From the NCBI GenBank assembly GCA_022393335.1, contig JAJEKB010021607.1, forward strand, positions 559,910 to 623,909: a stretch of 64,000 nucleotides of DNA, written 5' to 3'. The notes beneath the pieces were generated by a model. That model saw only the letters and a program-made list of their open reading frames with translations, had not been told where the DNA came from and ran no database searches. A program made the position numbers and the translations under genes. Positions 61,801 through 64,000 of this stretch are shown in pieces (the stretch's first letter is position 1; each line of letters opens with the position of its first letter). Source of the stretch: Macrotrachela quadricornifera (Eukaryota > Rotifera > Eurotatoria > Philodinida > Philodinidae).

Positions 61801-62842
61801 ATGATACTTTTATAGTTTTGACAGTTCAAACCGTGTGTCGAAAAACTCCCCAAATACTATTTTTGTTGATTCCGGCTGGATCATCTGTGAGATTTGATCT
61901 CAGATGAAATAATTTCAATCAAACACTTACGTAAGTCTCGGATTTCGAAAAAATTCACAAGGGAGTTCGATCATAGGATGACTTCTCACATGTTTATTCT
62001 TTTTAGGGACTTGACAATGCGCAACAAAGTAGCGCTTGTTCTTTTTTGAAAGATAGAAAAATGCTACTGTATCATATGAAAGATAGACTGATTTAAATCT
62101 AGTCGTAGCTTCCAATCATCAATTTTGCTGGTCATCGCACATTTCTGTCACAAAAGTTTGCAGAAGACATTTTTCAGTCTGAATGTAGAAATTGTGCTCC
62201 GACTTAAATGTCAGAGAAATCCTCGGTTCGTGATTTAGTAATGCTATGTAGCTCTTTCTGATGACATCTGGTATAACTGCACTATAAAATTGAGTTTGTA
62301 GAATTCTAATGAAAATATTCATTTATATTTGAACACAGCTTTCAGAGTTTCTATGAAAATAAAACTTTATCATCTAATATATACGCTTTTGCAAGCATTT
62401 TCGCACATAATAAGAGTTTATAAAACATAACTAAAAGATATTTTGAATGGAGATTAGTCGACATAGATAGTGAAAACTAAACTGACACTGGTAGTTTCGA
62501 TTACTGCTTCTCACAACTTCAAGATACGTAACAAATGTTCAATAACTCAAGTCCAAATTTTGGTATTTGCTGAATTACAGGACAGTTATCAAAACTGTTC
62601 CTTGTATTCGTCAGACTGAAGGGCACTATTGTTGGCTACTATCTAGCCTTTCCATTTACAGCGGATTCTTTTCCAATTTAAAAGCTCTGAATTCGTTCAC
62701 GATTCAAAACAAAATAGTGATTGGATAATCTAAAGAAGTTAGTCCTTGCATATTGTGATGATTCAATTAAATTCACATTCCAACATCGTCACAATGTAGT
62801 CTAACCATTTTCATTCTTCGTTTGAAATGTTCATGTAGTGAT
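58838..62842. other. 4-kb gene-poor stretch
   Basis: No gene is supported. Frames of 60-84 codons (59248-59475, 60272-60454, 60399-60653, 61927-62115, 62119-62322) lack motifs. 60150-60660 is less AT-rich than its surroundings, which might mark an old transposon or a non-coding transcript, but no ends were found. Confidence 0.4.
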
Positions 62843-63480
62843 GGGACAGAATGTCACAAGACAAATCGTTGCGGACAGTTCGTCGCATAGACAAAATGTT
62901 GCATGGACAATTAGTTGTAATATTGTATGGCACAAAATATTTGTGCATCATCAACTGAATTTTCAAAGAATAATATTAAAGAATGAAGAAAAATAATGAG
63001 AAAAGACTACATTGTCTAAGAAAATGGAAACCTGGATTGAAAAAGGACTAACACATTTACCAAATGTATAAATGTTTTTATATAGATACCTTCGAAGAAA
63101 CTTTGGGAAAAACATTACCAAATGACCCACATGAGAGAACACTTCTAAAGAATATATAAAAGCTTCGCGTTTTTTGTTAGTATGTTAGTCTTTTTTCAAT
63201 CCTGTAATGTATTTTCTTAGATACTGTGGTCTTTTCTCAATATTTTTCTTCATTTTTTTAACATCATTCTTAGAAAATTCAGTTGATAATGTACAAATAT
63301 TTTGTGCCATAAAATATTACAACGAATTGTCTATGCGACGAATTGTCCGTGACGATTAGTCCGCGACGAAGTGTCCGCGATATATTCTCCTGTAACGATT
63401 TGTCCACGACGATTTCTTTTGCGACATTCTGTCGTACCGCCCGCGCGGCCTTTTGTCCACCAGAGCGTTGCGACAAGTCA
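62843..63480. mobile_element. DNA transposon relic with tandem-repeat inverted ends
   Basis: Left arm (62843-62966) and right arm (63268-63480) are inverted. The shared inner block is ATGGCACAAAATATTTGT and CAACTGAATTTTC. Outside it both arms are strings of degenerate ~14-16-bp units with consensus GACAAWTCGTYGCRTR: about four on the left and eight or more on the right. GACAGAATGTC occurs near both outer ends. The right end is GC-rich (cgcccgcgcggcc). Imperfect TAGTGATGG/TAGTAATGG at 62837 and 63487 might be a target duplication. The 300-bp centre has no intact gene. The superfamily was not assigned. The frame 63279-63521 merely reads through the repeats. Confidence 0.7.
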
Positions 63481-63765
63481 TAGATAGTAATGGACCACAT
63501 GTTGTTGAAAGCCAGTTCCATTCTTGATATTAAAAAATAAAAAGAAAATTTTAAAAAAAACTGTCAAAAATTTCTTATTAACCCAATATATTGTAAAAAA
63601 AATGCTATGGTGTCATTGTCAATATTTAATCTAAAACAGGAGCTAATAAACATAATTTCATCTTGAATATAATATTAAACATTTACATTCTGAAACAAAT
63701 ATTATATTATATTCAATAATTTTAGTTTAATAACAAGTAAAACATTTTTCATTTGACCTCTGATA
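63481..63765. other. short intergenic gap, nothing recognised
   Basis: AT-rich, no feature. Confidence 0.4.
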
Positions 63766-63983
63766 TTTTCTATTTTCATATTAATTTGATTACATATCGA
63801 AAGTTAGAGAATATCCTGTACTACAAATTGTATGGCACGTTTCACTATTAATAGTATGCTTTCACACATAATGTATATCATTACTAAGATAAAAACCGAT
63901 TAAGAATTGTATTCATTATTTGATTAATTTTTGTTGTGACAAACATAAAAAGAAATTCTTATAGATATATAAAATGAAAAGAT
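63766..63983. repeat. second copy of the dioxygenase 3' flank
   Basis: Aligns in the same orientation with 57236-57440 over about 200 bp. Shared blocks include tattttcatattaatttgat, 'agtatgctttcacacataat' and 'agaaattcttatagatatat', with scattered substitutions and one ~20-bp insertion here. In the first copy the dioxygenase stop codon follows directly, so this is probably the left edge of a further duplicated block running off the window. Confidence 0.85.
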
Positions 63984-64000
63984 AATAACAAAAGAATAAA

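Noticed and set aside
63279..63521. 80-codon minus-strand frame near the window end
   Set aside because: It reads through the ~15-bp tandem units of a transposon end; the repeats, not a gene, keep it open.
1..64000. CRISPR arrays, operons, bacterial origins or riboswitches
   Set aside because: No regularly spaced repeats, no polycistronic packing, and spliceosomal introns throughout; the DNA is eukaryotic.

Overview
The window looks like nuclear DNA of a bdelloid rotifer (Adineta/Rotaria type). This is inferred from gene content and style, not from a search. The DNA is very AT-rich. Most introns are 45-60 bp with GT..AG ends. Genes are well separated and many are recently duplicated. The largest gene joins an arginine-type ADP-ribosyltransferase domain to a long TPR array, an architecture I associate with bdelloids. 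Nothing bacterial was seen (no operons, Shine-Dalgarno sites or CRISPR).

Layout. 1-3.1 kb: a decayed extracellular-protein gene, then an intact class I O-methyltransferase (minus). 4.36-5.67 kb: an intact mariner. 5.7-6.3 kb: a foldback element. 7.2-7.7 kb: a tRNA-Ala(UGC) and a broken unknown gene. 7.7-12.3 kb: almost empty. 12.3-17.8 kb: two related leucine-rich-repeat (LRR) genes, the second fused to a RING and coiled coil. 18.4-19.0 kb: an MGST1-like microsomal glutathione transferase (minus). 21.0-23.2 kb: an unrecognised membrane protein. 24.9-25.4 kb: a young inverted repeat. 26.0-28.0 kb: a second copy of the LRR/MGST block, with the LRR gene dead and MGST intact. 29.6-31.4 kb: a five-exon cytochrome P450. 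Three nested or adjacent mobile insertions lie upstream of it (31.5-32.4 kb), and a truncated P450 pseudogene copy follows at 33.5-34.1 kb. 35.1-35.5 kb: a small PY-motif membrane protein. 37.3 kb: a small secreted protein. 38.8-40.5 kb: a rhodopsin-like receptor. 41.8-42.6 kb: a large diverged inverted repeat. 44.4-46.5 kb: a second copy of the block from the window start, here with both genes damaged. 47.6-56.5 kb: the ART-TPR gene, with a second mariner inside its 3.9-kb intron. 57.5-58.8 kb: a six-exon phytanoyl-CoA-dioxygenase-like gene. 62.8-63.5 kb: a transposon with repeat-rich inverted ends. 63.8 kb to the end: a repeat of the dioxygenase 3' flank.

The genes do not form one pathway. 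P450, MGST and O-methyltransferase are all detoxification or small-molecule enzymes. The main theme is local collinear duplication followed by unequal decay: four separate direct-repeat blocks lie in 64 kb. In the P450 block the unoccupied paralogue shows the empty target sites of two transposon insertions, which fixes element ends, target duplications and relative timing. All splice models were built by hand from reading phase and GT/AG sites. Each gives an uninterrupted frame and a total length divisible by three.
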